NCBI GenBank assembly: GCA_907163375.1 | Contig: CAJQUW010005352.1 | Location: 1-64,000, forward strand | Length of the DNA: 64,000 nucleotides | Direction of reading: 5' to 3' | Source of the DNA: Prostheceraeus crozeri | Lineage: Eukaryota > Platyhelminthes > Polycladida > Euryleptidae | Shown: positions 12,541-26,190 of the stretch, piece after piece | Layout: the number at the start of each line of letters is the position of its first letter | How positions within the stretch are numbered: the first letter of the stretch is position 1 | Notes under the pieces: model-generated | What the model was told of the DNA's origin: nothing | Seen by the model: only the letters and a program-made list of their open reading frames with translations | Database searches by the model: none | Translations under genes and position numbers: made by a program

Positions 12541-14447
12541 CGTTGTATGACTGACCGAACTCATCACAGCACTAGAAAGTTTTAGAAGGTTTTACTGCAC
12601 AGTGTAGATTGTCTTGTAACTTACTTTCACAGTGTTAGAAAGTTTTATTGGAGACAGTTGTAAAATGTTTCCCTATTAGAAAATTCAAACTTCATGACTG
12701 TTAGATTCGCTTCATCAGGTTTACTAAAAGCAGTTTTCTACTGCAATGAGAGTTTAGAATGTTATATGAAAACAGTGTTCGCCACAGCACTAGAAAGTTT
12801 TTATCCTTAGTTGAGATCCGGACTGCAGTGTGTAAAATTTTTTATGTGACAGTCTTTTCACAAACGGTGAAGTGTAAATTCAGAGTGAATACATCTGTTA
12901 GGTAGTCATTAAATTTGGATGTGAAGTAAAGCGAATCTGTGTACCGAATGAATTGAATATTAGACAACGCATGCAAGTTTTTGACGACTTGAGTGGTTGA
13001 AACCAAGTCTAAGTTTAACATGTTGGATATAAAAGTGAGATGGATAGAAATAAGTGTTGAATGTTTTATAAAACCAGATGTTGTCACACACGTTGAGTGT
13101 GATTCCATGACATTGAATGGCGTCGGTCGTAAAGTCCATCATCCAAGGCTAGGCTCCTCTACGGTCGGATTTAGGGTTTTATATCACATGTGTTAACCAT
13201 TCGTGTAGAATACGTGAAGCACATGTTCGCTTAAACGCACATGTTGAAATAAGTTTGTAAGAAGTCTTTGACAGGTTGTTGTGAAACGCAGCGAACGTTG
13301 AAAAAAGTTTCATGAAATGTTTCTGCAGTCACACTCGTTAGCGTACCAGCTTTACTAAATGTGTTGTTTGCCTTTATCAAATTGAATGCGTGTGTAGACT
13401 GTTTTGTAAATAAAGACAGTGTTTTTGCACTCTGCATCGACAGCATACAAGTATAGACATAACAACCAGTAACGTTGTTAGTCGAATGCATATGAGACAG
13501 GAAACATTATGTGTGAGATAAAAATCAACCTGCTAGATGAAGTGAAACACAAAAGTGTCACAACTAGTTTACGGGAAATAAAGGAGAACTGTGACAACGT
13601 TTACACTCATCATAGACAGATGAACATACAAATCTGACATTCAAATGAAAGTCGTAAACATGAACTGCGGTGTAAGAAACTTTATGTCAACAACTTTATG
13701 TTGGTAAAACTTTCATAGATTGCAGGCGTGTTGAAAGCTGATATAAAGACCTGTAGAAACACATAAGTCTTAGTTCAACGACTCGACCCTTGAACTCACA
13801 CAATGAATACGTCTGTGTAGAAAACTCATTTGTAGGAAACAGCAATTTCTGTGTGAATGCAGACGATGTAAACATGACATTTAACATGGCTTGCAATAGT
13901 CAACATGCTGCCATTCAAAATGTTTATCATAAAACCTATCAGTGAAAAAAACCCTCCTGTGCCCACAAAGTATCATAAGTGCACTCTGTGACGCCTGTCT
14001 GTCGCATTAGCCCCTCAGCAGATAGAGTAGAACACAAAGATGAATTACAGCGCAGCCGGTGGGCGATCGTCTGTCGCGCTAGCCCCTCAGCAGATAGAGT
14101 AGAACACAAAGATGCATGCGCTCTCTCTCTGGCGCCCGTCTGTCACATAAAACAGAGAGCTATCGCATCTGTCCCAGGATTCCGGAACGTATCGTAGCAC
14201 CTGGCTGATTCCCACACAGCTCATTGCAATCGCGTCGAAGAGATTATCGTGGGCGTCTGAAAGGATTCTCACGTTGACAATTCGTTACTGTACACTGCGC
14301 GCGCGCGCAAGTCACCATTTGCTGTGAAAGCATGGACACTGCCGATTTTTTCAATTCTTCAATGTCTTGCTAGCCAGTCACAAAAATGTGTGAGAAACAT
14401 AAGGGAGACGTTCACACTCATTCATCAATTACAAGTCGTTTCAGGCA

Positions 14448-14684
14448 ATGTCTTTCGATATCGCTTTCTTTGACATGAGTCGAACCCTTGAGCTCCGCTG
14501 TGGATGCAGGGTGAAGACGGTGAAAGTCTTTCTCCTGGCTGCTTTGCAGGCAGAGAAAGGCGAAGCAATTCGCTGCCCCGTCCATCTTATTCCAGATGAG
14601 CTTGTGGAGAACCTTTTATTTAGGGATGTGGCGCTAGAATATCTGGCGTTAATGAGAACTCAGCGTCCGGACTACTTCGAGTAA
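14448..14684 (+). CDS. Small Cys-containing protein, unknown function
   Basis: A 78-residue ORF just inside the left arm, in the unique centre of the element. Residues CGC (18-20) and CPVH (43-46) give a possible small metal site, followed by a helical C-terminus ending in ALMRTQRPDYFE. The start ATG is preceded by TCGTTTCAGGCA, which could be a splice acceptor. I do not recognise a family. It is kept because it stands alone in the unique region, reads like a globular protein and has no overlapping long frame. Confidence 0.4.
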   Translation: MSFDIAFFDMSRTLELRCGCRVKTVKVFLLAALQAEKGEAIRCPVHLIPDELVENLLFRDVALEYLALMRTQRPDYFE

Positions 14685-14699
14685 TCGAAGTATTTCATC

Positions 14700-17600
14700 G
14701 GTCCTTCCGTGGGCCCGGTCACCAATTCGTTGGAGGCCACCCTATTAACAAAGAAAAGTTACAGACTGTGCCACACACAAACACTAGATTCAAGGATCTC
14801 TATCTTTCTTATGAAATGAAGAAGCTCTTATTAAATTCATCTGATGAGAACTCAACTTTATGACAAGTGTTAAACTTGTCCAACACACATCTTCAAAGGT
14901 CTAACTGCCATGAAATCATCATGTTTAAAGTTGTAAGGCCCCTATGATAAGTAGCAAGGATCTTTTACATGATGTAAAATATAAACGTGTGTAGAGAGAG
15001 AGGTTTTGACCTGAAGTCATGAATTTGTTTCTTCATTACCCCTCAAATGGAAATAGTTAGAGTGGTGGAAGAATCATCAGAGCAACATGTTGTATAGTAA
15101 TGCAGGTAATGATAGCCACGGTTGGACTTACAGATTTAGCGTTTTATATAACATACATCAATGATAACTGTTGTTGTAGAGTGTATGCATGCATTTACTA
15201 ACTTAGCAATTGGTGAATGACATGGCTAAATTGGTAAAGTCCATCATCTAAGGGGTAGGGTTACCTACCGTTGGGTTTAGGGATTTAGGGCTTTGGATAA
15301 CACAAATGAACGATCTCTTTTAGTGTAGAATACGTGATGCATATGTTCGCTTTATAAAATGACTTTGAAGGCAAGACTTAATTTTCATAGTGAAAAGCCA
15401 GTTTTGATATCATTGATGAGAGATAGTTACATGCTCATTATGTTATACACTTTACATTTGATGTGGTCAGCTGAAAGGTGATTGATGCATGTTCAATAGA
15501 AGCGTTGTATGTAACTTAGTTATTGGAATCATAAGTGTGTAAAGAGTTAAAATATATATTAGTCAACGCAGGAAAGTTTCTTGTTATCCAATCTAGGAAT
15601 ATATGAACATCATTCATCAGTCAGTGTTGTATTTTAAAAGTCGTATGCTGACAGAGACATAAGTTTAATAAATTATACAGCAAAACTCCTAAATCCATAG
15701 GATAGGTGTCCCTGTGTTGAGATTTAAGGATTTAGCGTTTTAAAAGTGTAAGTTACATAGATAAATCACTAAGACCATAGATGGCATAGTCAAGCCTATG
15801 ACAAGACTTAGCGTTTTATATGATCCCTGTTAGTAATATCTGTTTGTGTAGAATGTGACTCAATGCGTTTAGTCAGATAATGTATCATCAATGTCATTCA
15901 CTTGGTTACATGATGAAGAAAGTGAGATAGAAGTGTAAACGAACTCATAAAGTTTAGAACACATAGTAGTAACATTGTAGGAATAAGTAAAGTGAAAGTT
16001 ATGTCGTATGAAATGAGTGATACAAGACTAGCTCACATTGAACTGAATTGTTAGTGTAGCAAAAAGCTGTATGGGTTTCAATAACATATCATGTACATAC
16101 TGTGTCGTTTTCTTTTCACATAAAGTTGGGCTTCAAACAGAGTGGATTGGCTTAGTAATAAAGTTACAACCATTTTATTGTTTGTAAAGTTTGGAATAAT
16201 ATCAGAATCATTTCAGTGCTTGCAAGTTAGGTAAAGTATAAAATAGTGTCACAAGCATTTCACTGTTTGTAACGTTAGAAATAAAGTTGATGTTTGTAAA
16301 GTTCGAAATCATGTTAGAATCCTTTCAGTGTTTGTAAGATAGGCGAAGTATAAAATAAAGTCGTGGCCATGTCACTGTTTGTAAGTTAGGAATCTTATCA
16401 GAATCATTTCAGTGTTAGTAAGATAGGTAAAGTATAAAATAGTGTCACAAGCATTTCACTGTTTGTAACGTTAGAAATAAAGTTGATGTTTCTAAAGTTT
16501 GAAATCATGTTAGAATCCTTTCAGTGTTTGTAAGATAGGCGAGGTATAAAATAAAGTCGTGGCCATGTCACTGTTTGTAAGTTAGGAATCTTATCAGAAT
16601 CATTTCAGTGTTAGTAAGATAGGTAAAGTATAAAATAGTGTCACAAGCATTTCACTGTTTGTAAAGTTAGAAATAAAGTTGATGTTTCTAAAGTTTGAAA
16701 TCATGTTAGAATCCTTTCAGTGTTTGTAAGATAGGCGAGGTATAAAATAAAGTCGTGGCCATGTCACTGTTTGTAAGTTAGGAATCTTATCAGAATCATT
16801 TCAGTGTTAGTAAGATAGATGAAGTATAAAATAATGTCACAAGCATTTCACTGTTTGTAACGTTAGAAATAAAGTTGATGTTTGTTAAGTTTGAAATCAT
16901 GCTAGAATCCTTTCAGTATGTGTAAGATAGGGGACGTATAATATAATGTTAAAATCCTTTCAGCATTTGTAACGTTAGAAATAAAGTTGATGTGTGAGAA
17001 CTGTATTCCAGTCATGGTTTAAGTGACAATGTGTGTGCGTGTGTGTGAGAGATTGAGTTCAACGTCATTGAGAGATATAGCTTCATGCGCTGCGTAAACG
17101 AACACTTTATAAGACGACGCGAGTCCGGTGAAAGCTTATACACTTGTACAAACACATAAAATTGAAATGTCATGGGAATGCAGTATTGAACTTTACAAGC
17201 ATCCTTCGAATGAACCATTGAATCAAGCCTCTTTGAAAGTGAGCATGATTTAAGAAAACATTCAAATGATGTGAAGCCCCTAAGTATCATTGTGAGCATC
17301 TGTACGTTTATCATTCCATGTATTTTATCACACACTAGGAACTATTCAATCTTTTCATCTTCGGATACATTCAGTTCACTTGAGGGTCATACAAACTTGC
17401 CACTCAGGATAAAGAGATCGCCGTCACAAAGCGTGAGCCGAGCGTCATTTCCCTTCCGTCACAACGAAGCGAGAATGTCAATTTATGGCAATCTTGACTC
17501 CCTTCGTCAGTCAGGAAAATTAGAGGTTGAGATTCCAAATATGGCGAGATGAAATCGTTTGAAGGAGACATGACCAAATTTGGACATTGGCATATTCTGT

Positions 17601-17870
17601 CTTTGTGAGAGAGAAGTGTGTAAGGCGCTTCTCCCTACCCAATGTCACTCCTGTTTCCTCCTTTCAACGGTGAGTCGTCTGACGTTTGCTATGAAACGTT
17701 CTAAGTTACAGATTTAAAGTCAGATCTTACAGGCATCACTGATACACTTTCTAACACTAGGGTCTTAAGGTTAGGGCCATCATTGTCTGTCCTATGCCAT
17801 TTATTATAAACATGTTTCTGATAAACAATGCTTTCTTGTGAGAACTGCAGTAAATAACTAACTTTTATCT
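14700..17870. other. Unique non-coding centre of the non-autonomous element, first part
   Basis: No supported gene. It is AT-rich and carries the 196-bp tandem repeat described separately. The frames at 17012-17335 (minus) and 17271-17552 (plus) overlap each other and look like chance. Confidence 0.5.
16150..16990. repeat. 196-bp tandem repeat, about four copies
   Basis: The block AATCCTTTCAGTGTTTGTAA recurs with CCTTTCAG at 16321, 16517, 16713 and 16909, an exact period of 196 bases. Units also share TATAAAATAAAGTCGTGGCC and GTTAGAAATAAAGTTGATGT. Looser copies lie at 20480-20970. Near-identity of the middle units suggests recent amplification. Confidence 0.9.
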
Positions 17871-17882
17871 TGCAGTTTGAAC

Positions 17883-19037
17883 ATGGTTTTATCGAAGTCT
17901 TCGCGCTACAGCGTCACAAGATGTTCATGCGATAAAGTATACAGTGGGACCGAACACAAAAAGCACTTGAGACAGGTGGAACACATTGGGGAGCATAAGA
18001 AGGTCCTTGAAAAAAAGACCTGTGTCCATCATGCTGTGGAAGCAGACTCTGACTTTGTCGAATTTAGGAAAAAACATGACCAGTGTTCTAGTGCGTCTAT
18101 TTCTAACTGCCCTTCAAAAAGTGGTTTGATGACTTGTATAGACGAAGGCAGGAGGAGAGGGCGGCTGTAAGACACATTGTCGACTTGGATGATGATGGCA
18201 GCGATCATTTCCTCAGCGATACTAGCAGCAGTGAGGAGGAAGGGGAAGTACGGGAGGTGAGAGCCGTTTTCATGAGTGGTAAACAGGAATCTGAACATGT
18301 ATCTGAGCACGCATCTGAACATGTAGAGGAGCCACTTAACACTTCTACGCCAAAGAAAGGCGGTATACGCGAGCAAACAAGAGCTCTAGATAGAGATGAG
18401 TTGAAGGCAAAAGCATCACAGCAAGCCCATTACATGCTGCTCAAAGATCGCTATGAGACCATGAATAGACAAAATAAAGAGATGGTGCAGGACATAGCCA
18501 AACTAGAAATTAAAGTGGGAACGGTGAAACTCTTACAGGAGGAAGTATTACAGCTGCAGAAGAGAGAGGAAACATTAATGAAAGAGAGGCGGGAATGGAA
18601 GGAGAAGGAGATGGCTTATGAGGAGGTAGTATCCGAGTTGAATTATCAGAGGGAGGCGGTTACCAGACTTGGTGTGATAGAGAGGAACTGTCAAGGGATG
18701 AGAGAAGAAAATCATGAGCTGAAGAGGAGACTTAGTCAGGCTGAAGATATCAACAAGGAAATGAAGAGAATACACGTAGAGGTACACCTGCCAATCTACA
18801 GAAACCAAGTATGTGACGTGCCTACTGTTACAGATGATTTAAACACCACGCAGGAGTGCTACGAGGGAGGTGGGGTCACCTGCATTCATATCAGTATGGA
18901 GGTAGACGGTCGACTGCATGATTTTTCAGTGAGAAAAGTGAAGAGGAAAATTCCTAGTAAGTTACTCGAACGTCATTGTCTCTCAATCAACTCTAACACT
19001 ATTTTTCATTCTTGCAGAGATCTTCGAGCAACAGTAG
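17883..19037 (+). pseudogene. Zinc-finger/coiled-coil protein gene, frameshifted
   Basis: Homologue of the gene at 33160-34308. The start follows a clear acceptor (TTTTATCTTGCAG, ending 17875). The N-terminus (to about 18100) has a Cys/His pattern CSC-H-H-C-H-H-C like the homologue's. The frame then changes: the first frame stops at 18170, while the homologous acidic segment and long coiled coil (rich in K, E, Q and R) run in another frame from about 18107. The C-terminal block (VHLPIY, QECYEGGG, CIHISMEVDG) matches LHLPII, FECYEGAM, CIHVSIKHDG in the homologue. A probable intron (GTAAGT at 18957 to AG at 19017) leads to a stop at 19035-19037. The function is unknown. Confidence 0.65.
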
Positions 19038-19039
19038 AG

Positions 19040-21238
19040 AGGAGTCGGAGAACGCCACAAACAGCCTTCATGAGGCTAGTGAATGTTCCAAACAGCCTTC
19101 ATGAGGCTACCCATAATGAGGCCGGAAAGTGTTTTCACTTTCTGACGGTTCCAAGCCCGTTGAACTCAGAGGATGGGTTGAAAATTGATGAAAGGGATGA
19201 AAGGATGGCCACTCACACGCCAAACGTATACAGATATCAAATTTCTATCTTCATTAGTTTGCAATCTCTCTTCACAGTGTGATACAAACACTCATCTTCA
19301 GCGAGCTAAGAATGAATAATCAAAGTCTCCATTAAACTAGAGTGATGAAGTAACTCATCTATGTTACTAGACATGAAGACATCAAATGTTACTCGTGTAA
19401 ACTGAAATAACAACTGAAGCATCTTAGGTTCTCATAACCTTCTCACACCTGAGTAACAGGAATTTACAAGTCTCGATCATGTACATGAATGCGATACAAT
19501 TCACAACAGTCATTGCACAGTCATTAGAGTGTTAGAATACATGGTAGGGATTGTGTTGAGACCACTACAGTAACATTGTTGGAATAATTAAAGTGAAAAG
19601 TTGTGTTACATGAAATGAGTGATGCAAGATTAGCCCACATTGAAATGAATTGGTAGTCTAACAAGCAAGCTGTGTGGGATTCAGCATATGTTTGAAGACA
19701 AGCGCTGTTAAAGGGTTTTGAGATGATGTGAATTTTATCACATCATGTTCATGGATGTAACAGAATGAATGTCTCTACTGGTTGAGTGTATAAGATAGAA
19801 CACATATCATACATAGTTGTTGTATGTAAATTAGAGGTTCATATTCGATGAAACCAAAGATTGAGATTGCAAAGTTTAATGAATAGGTAGTGTAATTAAC
19901 TGTTTGAATCAGTGACATAGTTAAAAGAAACAACAATAGCATATCGAGACAGTATCATATAGCATCAGGGCATTCGGTTTATTCATGTAAAAGTTAGATA
20001 GAAGCAACTTGTTGATGCAGCATGACACCATGAGTGCGAAACCAGGAATAACATGCTATGACTGGAGCATCCGTTGAAATTGATTGTATGTCAGCTGTAC
20101 ATGAAAAGTTATTTCCAAAAGCTTGACATGGACACATTAAGAGTTAAGTCACTGCAAGCCTTTCATATTGATGAGCATGTAGTCACGCATGATAGAAAAA
20201 TTACTGATGTCATAAATGTGGGAATCAGTGCATGTTTAGAGTCAGGTACTGCTAGTTGTTTCATGATAGTATTTGATATCGAAGATTTAATGTAATGTAT
20301 CACATGTCAATAGATTTCAGGTGTAATAGAATAAATGTCGTTGCAGGTTTTGAGCGTATAGGATAGAGGACATGAAGTGAATTGGTAGTATAACAAAAAA
20401 GCTGTGTGGGTTTCAATAACATATCGTGGTCATACTGTGTCGTTTTCTTGTCGTTTCAATAGAGTGGATTGACTTAGTAATACAGTTACAACCACTTTAC
20501 TGTTTGTAAAGTTAGAAATAAAGTGATCACCATGTCGCTGTTGGTAAGATAGGTGATATATAAATGAAGTCAGATTCACTTCACTGTTTGTAACGTTAGA
20601 AATATATAGATGACGTTTGCAAAGTTAGAAATAAAGTTATAACCATGTCGCTGTATGTAAGATAGGTGAAATATAAATGAATTCAGATTCACTTCACTGT
20701 TTGCAACGTTAAAACTAAAGTTGATGTTTGTAAAGTTTGAAATCATGTTAGAATCCTTTCAGGGAATGTAAGATAGGCGAAGTATAAAATAAAGTCAAGA
20801 CCATGTCACTGTTTGTAAAGTTTGAAATCATGTTAGAATCATTTCAGTGTTTGCAAGTTAGGTAAAGTATAAAATAGTGTCACAAGAATTTCACTGTTTG
20901 TAACGTTAGAAATAAAGTTGATGTTTGTAAAGTTTGAAATCATGTTAGAATCCTTTCAGTGTTTGCAAAGTTAGAGATAATAGGTTTAATAAGTGCGTTA
21001 GAGAGTTGACTGTACTGAGATGTAAGGATTAGGTCACATTAGAATTCAAGTGATTGAATGTCATCTTAATGAAGATAGAAATGTGTTTGTGGCTGCATGT
21101 GGTGCAAGAGTGTCCTCCCATTTCATTCCATTCATCATATATCCTTCCCCTCTGCATTCCATATCCGAAGATATGTGGCGGGCTTGGGACCGCTTTAGCT
21201 GCATTAGAAGGAAGTTCTTATAAGAAGTCATCACGCAT
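19040..21238. other. Unique non-coding centre, second part
   Basis: No supported gene. It holds diverged copies of the 196-bp repeat family at about 20480-20970 (GTTTGTAA, GTTAGAAATAAAGT, AGATAGGTGA). The segment GAGTGTCCTCCCATTTCATTCC near 21110 resembles a block that follows the structured units at 11470 and 34830. Confidence 0.5.
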
Positions 21239-21713
21239 TCACGAGGAAATGTGGTGAAACAGTGTGCTGTATGTGTGCATAATGGTTTTATGAACTAAAG
21301 AACGCCCATCACTCACTCCATCACTGAAAGAAAACATGAACGAGTTGAGAGAACAGCCATTCGTATGCATGTGTAAAATTCTTACTTCATCATCCGATAT
21401 CACAATGACATCCACACTTTCCATGTCCTCACTTTCCATGTTATCACTTTCGACCGTCTCGCTCTCGCTTGTTGCCATCTCGGCCTCGCTCCCTACCGTC
21501 TCGGCGTCACTTGCCACCGTCTCGGCATCACTTACTTGCCTCCATCTCAGCCTCTTCTCCCACTCGTCGACTCAAATCTTCCTGTAGGGTGAAGTAAGAA
21601 TAGTACTTCATGAATTCCACAGTGATATCCTCACCATAGATATCACTGTGGAATTCTTCACCGCGGTGTATGATACGAAAAGGTATCACGCATGCTATTG
21701 GCTTCTCAGACAT
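21239..21713 (-). pseudogene. Small acidic protein with a SUMO-interacting motif, frameshifted
   Basis: An ATG at 21713 starts a basic, folded-looking N-terminal half (about 61 residues, to 21528). The frame then stops at a four-base tandem duplication, AAGTAAGT on the minus strand. Downstream, in the next frame, an acidic tail of repeated (S/A)(D/E)AET and SE-rich units runs into VIVISDDE, a textbook SUMO-interacting motif (hydrophobic core plus acidic flank). The two halves are probably one gene broken by slippage; alternatively the GTAAGT is a real splice donor. It lies just inside the right arm. The family is not recognised. Confidence 0.45.
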
Positions 21714-24700
21714 GATTATGATAGTAAAATGCAAGAGACTCTGCTTTATATGAGAATGATACAGCCTTTCAAATGTCTGGTTCGTGCAATCATATTGCAC
21801 TAAACGTATGGTTGGAGGAAGAAAGGGGAAGACATATTTTCATTGACTGCCACCCTCAACCACTCAACAAATTTAGATGCATTTATCACATGAATCTCCC
21901 TTCCGGGACGATAGCAATGAGCTGTGTGGGAATCAGCCAGGTGCTACGATACGTTCCTGCATCCGGGGACAGATGTGATAGCTCTCTGTTTCATGTGACA
22001 GACGGGCGCCAGAGAGAGCGCGTACATCTTTGTGCTCTACTCTATCTGCTGAGGGGCTAGCGAGACAAACAGGCGTCACAGAGTGCACTTATGATTCTTT
22101 GTGGGCACAGGAGGGGTTTTTTCACTGATAGGTTTTATGATAAACATTTTGAATGGAAGCATGTTGACTATTGCAAGCCATGTTAAATGTCATGTTTACA
22201 TCGTCTGCATTCGCACAGAAATTGCTGTTTCCTACAAATGAGTTTTCTGCACAGACGTATTCATTGTGTGAGTTCAAGGGTCGAGTCGTTGAACTAAGAC
22301 TTATGTGTTTCTACAGGTCTTTATATCAGCTTTCAACACGCCTGCAATCTATGAAAGTTTTACCAACATAAAGTTGTTGACATAAAGTTTCTTACACCGC
22401 AGTTCATGTTTACGACTTTCATTTGAATGTCAGATTTGTATGTTCATCTGTCTATGATGAGTGTAAACGTTGTCACAGTTCTCCTTTATTTCCCGTAAAC
22501 TAGTTGTGACACTTTTGTGTTTCACTTCATCTAGCAGGTTGATTTTTATCTCACACATAATGTTTCCTGTCTCATATGCATTCGACTAACAACGTTACTG
22601 GTTGTTATGTCTATACTTGTATGCTGTCGATGCAGAGTGCAAAAACACTGTCTTTATTTACAAAACAGTCTACACACGCATTCAATTTGATAAAGGCAAA
22701 CAACACATTTAGTAAAGCTGGTACGCTAACGAGTGTGACTGCAGAAACATTTCATGAAACTTTTTTCAACGTTCGCTGCGTTTCACAACAACCTGTCAAA
22801 GACTTCTTACAAACTTATTTCAACATGTGCGTTTAAGCGAACATGTGCTTCACGTATTCTGCACGAATGGTTAACACATGTGATATAAAACCCTAAATCC
22901 GACCGTAGAGGAGCCTAGCCTTGGATGATGGACTTTACGACCGACGCCATTCAATGTCATGGAATCACACTCAACGTGTGTGACAACATCTGGTTTTATA
23001 AAACATTCAACACTTATTTCTATCCATCTCACTTTTATATCCAACATGTTAAACTTAGACTTGGTTTCAACCACTCAAGTCGTCAAAAACTTGCATGCGT
23101 TGTCTAATATTCAATTCATTCGGTACACAGATTCGCTTTACTTCACATCCAAATTTAATGACTACCTAACAGATGTATTCACTCTGAATTTACACTTCAC
23201 CGTTTGTGAAAAGACTGTCACATAAAAAATTTTACACACTGCAGTCCGGATCTCAACTAAGGATAAAAACTTTCTAGTGCTGTGGCGAACACTGTTTTCA
23301 TATAACATTCTAAACTCTCATTGCAGTAGAAAACTGCTTTTAGTAAACCTGATGAAGCGAATCTAACAGTCATGAAGTTTGAATTTTCTAATAGGGAAAC
23401 ATTTTACAACTGTCTCCAATAAAACTTTCTAACACTGTGAAAGTAAGTTACAAGACAATCTACACTGTGCAGTAAAACCTTCTAAAACTTTCTAGTGCTG
23501 TGATGAGTTCGGTCAGTCATACAACGTCAATGATTAAACTTTATTTTCACAAACATGCGTCGCGGTAAATTATTTGACTACACTAACTTTGCAAACCATG
23601 ACACACTTTCTGACTAGACTTACGAATACAACGTCAATCATCAAACTTTTCTAACTATACATCAACCTGTGCTGCAGTAAAACCTTTGTACAACATGATA
23701 AAGTTTCTGACTAGACTTACAAATAAAACGTTGATGATCAAACTTTCTAACTATACATCAACCTGTGTTGCAATAAAACTTTTGTACAACATGATAAAGT
23801 TTCTGACTACACCAACTTTGCTTTTACAAACCATGATACACTTTGTGACTAGACTTACGAATACAACATCAATGATCAAACTTTACTTTTACAAACGTGT
23901 GTCACAGTAAAACTACTTGACTACACTAACTTTGCAAACCATGATACACTTTCTGACTAGACTTACGAATACAACGTCAATGATCAAATTTTCTAACTAT
24001 ACATCAACCTGTGCTGCAGTAAAACCTTTGTACAACATGATGAAGTTTCTGACTAGACTTACGAATAAACGTCATGATCAAACTTTCTAACTATACATCA
24101 ACCTGTGTTGCAATAAAAATATTTGACTATACTAAACTTTGCTTTTACAAACCATGATACACTTTCTGATGACACTCACGAATACAACTTCAATAATCAA
24201 ACTTTCGAACTATACATCAACCTGTGTTGCAATAAAACTTTTGCAAACCATGATACACTTTCTGACCTTTACTTTTACAAACATGTGTCGTAGTAAAACT
24301 AGTTGACTACACTAACGATAACATTTTATGACATGTGTGTTTCATAAAACACCATGATCAAACCTTTCTAACGATACATCAACCTGCGTTGCAATAGAAC
24401 TTTTGCAAACCATGATACACTGTCTGACTAGACTTGCGAATAAACTTTCAATGATCAAACTTTCTAACTATACATCATCCTGAGTAGCAGTAAAATTTTT
24501 GTACAACATGATAAAGTTTCTGACGACACTGACAAGAGCTTGTTCACTAGCGAAGAGAAAAGTCTGTGATGTGTTGCGTGTGGCGCATGAATGTCCTCCC
24601 TTCATTCCTTCATCATTTCGTCTCCGTGATAGAGACAAGAAGAACTGGTGGTTCATTCTCGCATGTTTGGCCAACTGTCGGGAGACAAGTGCAATGGAGA

Positions 24701-25708
24701 TTTTATGAGGTAACCTGTGGCAGATAGCTAAATGTCGCCCTGGCGGTCAGAGTACCACGTTGAGACGAAAAATTGCAAACATGACGCAGAGAGGTTTCAC
24801 AAGGATTACCATTGCCCACGTCCCGTGCAGTACTCATCGCTACGGACTTCACCACTGTCTCGAAAGAACGCCCGCCCACAGGAAGTATCACACCGAAAAT
24901 CTCCGTGACTTGCACCGTCCATGACTTGATCGCCAGACATGAAAACCGGTGGAGTTGGTAAGAGGTTGGCAAACTTTGATCAGCTTGATAGCAAGCCGTA
25001 GAGAGCTTGATTCACCAGTGTTTTGCAATGGAGATGTTTAGAGGCCACCCATGACAAGATAGCTAAGACTCAACCGATTGGCGTTCAAAGTGCTACGTTG
25101 AGAACTGTGTCAAATGCCCAACATGAGACATGAGTTGCCCCAGCGGTTTCGGTCTTAACTATGACACACTCCCTTGCCACACTTATCACTACGGCATCGT
25201 CCGCCGTCCCGAAGGAACACCCTGTCAGTGGAATATTAAAGCAAAACTCTCCGTGTCTTGCTCGCTTTCAGTGAAAAGCTGCTTATACCATGAGAAGACT
25301 GGCTCACTAAAAATCATCTACTTGACTTCAGCAGGGTCGAACACCCCAGAAAACCTCCAAAACTAGTGAATTTACATTTTTCAACTTTTTAGCACTACTT
25401 ATGAAATTTTATAAGTAGTCTATCACTTAGAGCAGGTCAATAGCAACCGAACCTTTTTTGAATCAAGTCAAACGGACTTGTAGAAGCAAAGTTACAAGCC
25501 TTTAAAGTTTTGGAGTCTTTTATGGCCTGGAGACGAAGGCCATCTCCTGGCGAACCTCTAAGTCTGACGGCTTAGCAATGAAATTTTCTAAGTCGGTTTC
25601 TTACAGAAACCCGGAATTTGGAATGTCCGAAGCTATCATCGGAGCTCCAGAGTTCACCTACCCCAACCCAGTCGGGAGGAGAACTGATTTCCACAAGCCG
25701 AGTTTCCA

Positions 25709-25743
25709 CTTATATAGTGTGTGGCGATCAGCTGATGACGTAA
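25709..25743 (-). promoter_or_regulatory. Inward promoter: TATA, E-box and CRE-like site (right arm)
   Basis: Mirror copy of the left-arm promoter: CTTATATA (25709-25716), CAGCTG and TGACGTAA (25736-25743) on the plus strand, so it fires leftward. Both arms therefore drive transcription into the centre. Confidence 0.65.
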
Positions 25744-26190
25744 TAGCCATCATCCAAACACTAAAAACCCGTCCATCTCTGATTCTAGTGCTCCGATGGA
25801 GCTAGAAATTCGCCATTTCCATGTAGAATTTGACGCTGAATCCGAATCTGCCCTCCATTTTCCCATCCGATGCTTCGTTTTGGCTCTACAGCCCACAGCC
25901 ATCGCAAAAATTCTAACTCGTTTTTTCGGAAAAAATGATGAAAAATTTTTTATCTCCGATGGCTTTCAAATTTAGCATGCCGAAGCAGAATTTGACGCTG
26001 ATTCCAAATTTGGTCTTTGTTTTCCCGTCCGAGTCTTGCTTCACCCGCTAGAGCGATTTTCATAAACATTTTAACTCTGTCGTTTTTTTCGCCAAGGTCC
26101 AAAATTTCAATAATATCTCACCTCTAAACGAAGGCAGATACGAACAAGCCATGCTTTCCACTGAAATTGTCTCACTCCTAGCTTTCAAAC

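Larger units (their letters stand above)
9101..14225. repeat. Left inverted arm of the non-autonomous element
   Basis: Nearly identical in inverse orientation to 21913-27285; several spurious ORFs are identical in both arms, for example 13231-13491 and 22576-22836. It contains, from the terminus inward, a G/C-tract subterminal unit (one 318-bp copy, 9549-9866), an inward CRE/TATA promoter, paired structured-looking units (about 10800-11385) and a long field of degenerate repeats (about 11560-12540). No coding sequence is supported in it. Confidence 0.9.

Noticed and set aside
12842-13896. Matching ORF pairs in both arms (for example 13231-13491 and 22576-22836)
   Set aside because: Identity reflects the inverted arms, not coding constraint. 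Frames overlap on both strands and have no family resemblance.
16150-16990. Regular repeats that might be a CRISPR array
   Set aside because: The repeat is a 196-bp tandem with near-identical whole units and no unique spacers, in a eukaryotic transposon.
17012-17552. Opposing 107- and 93-residue ORFs in the centre of the non-autonomous element
   Set aside because: They overlap antisense; one opens at a non-ATG codon and neither resembles a known protein.
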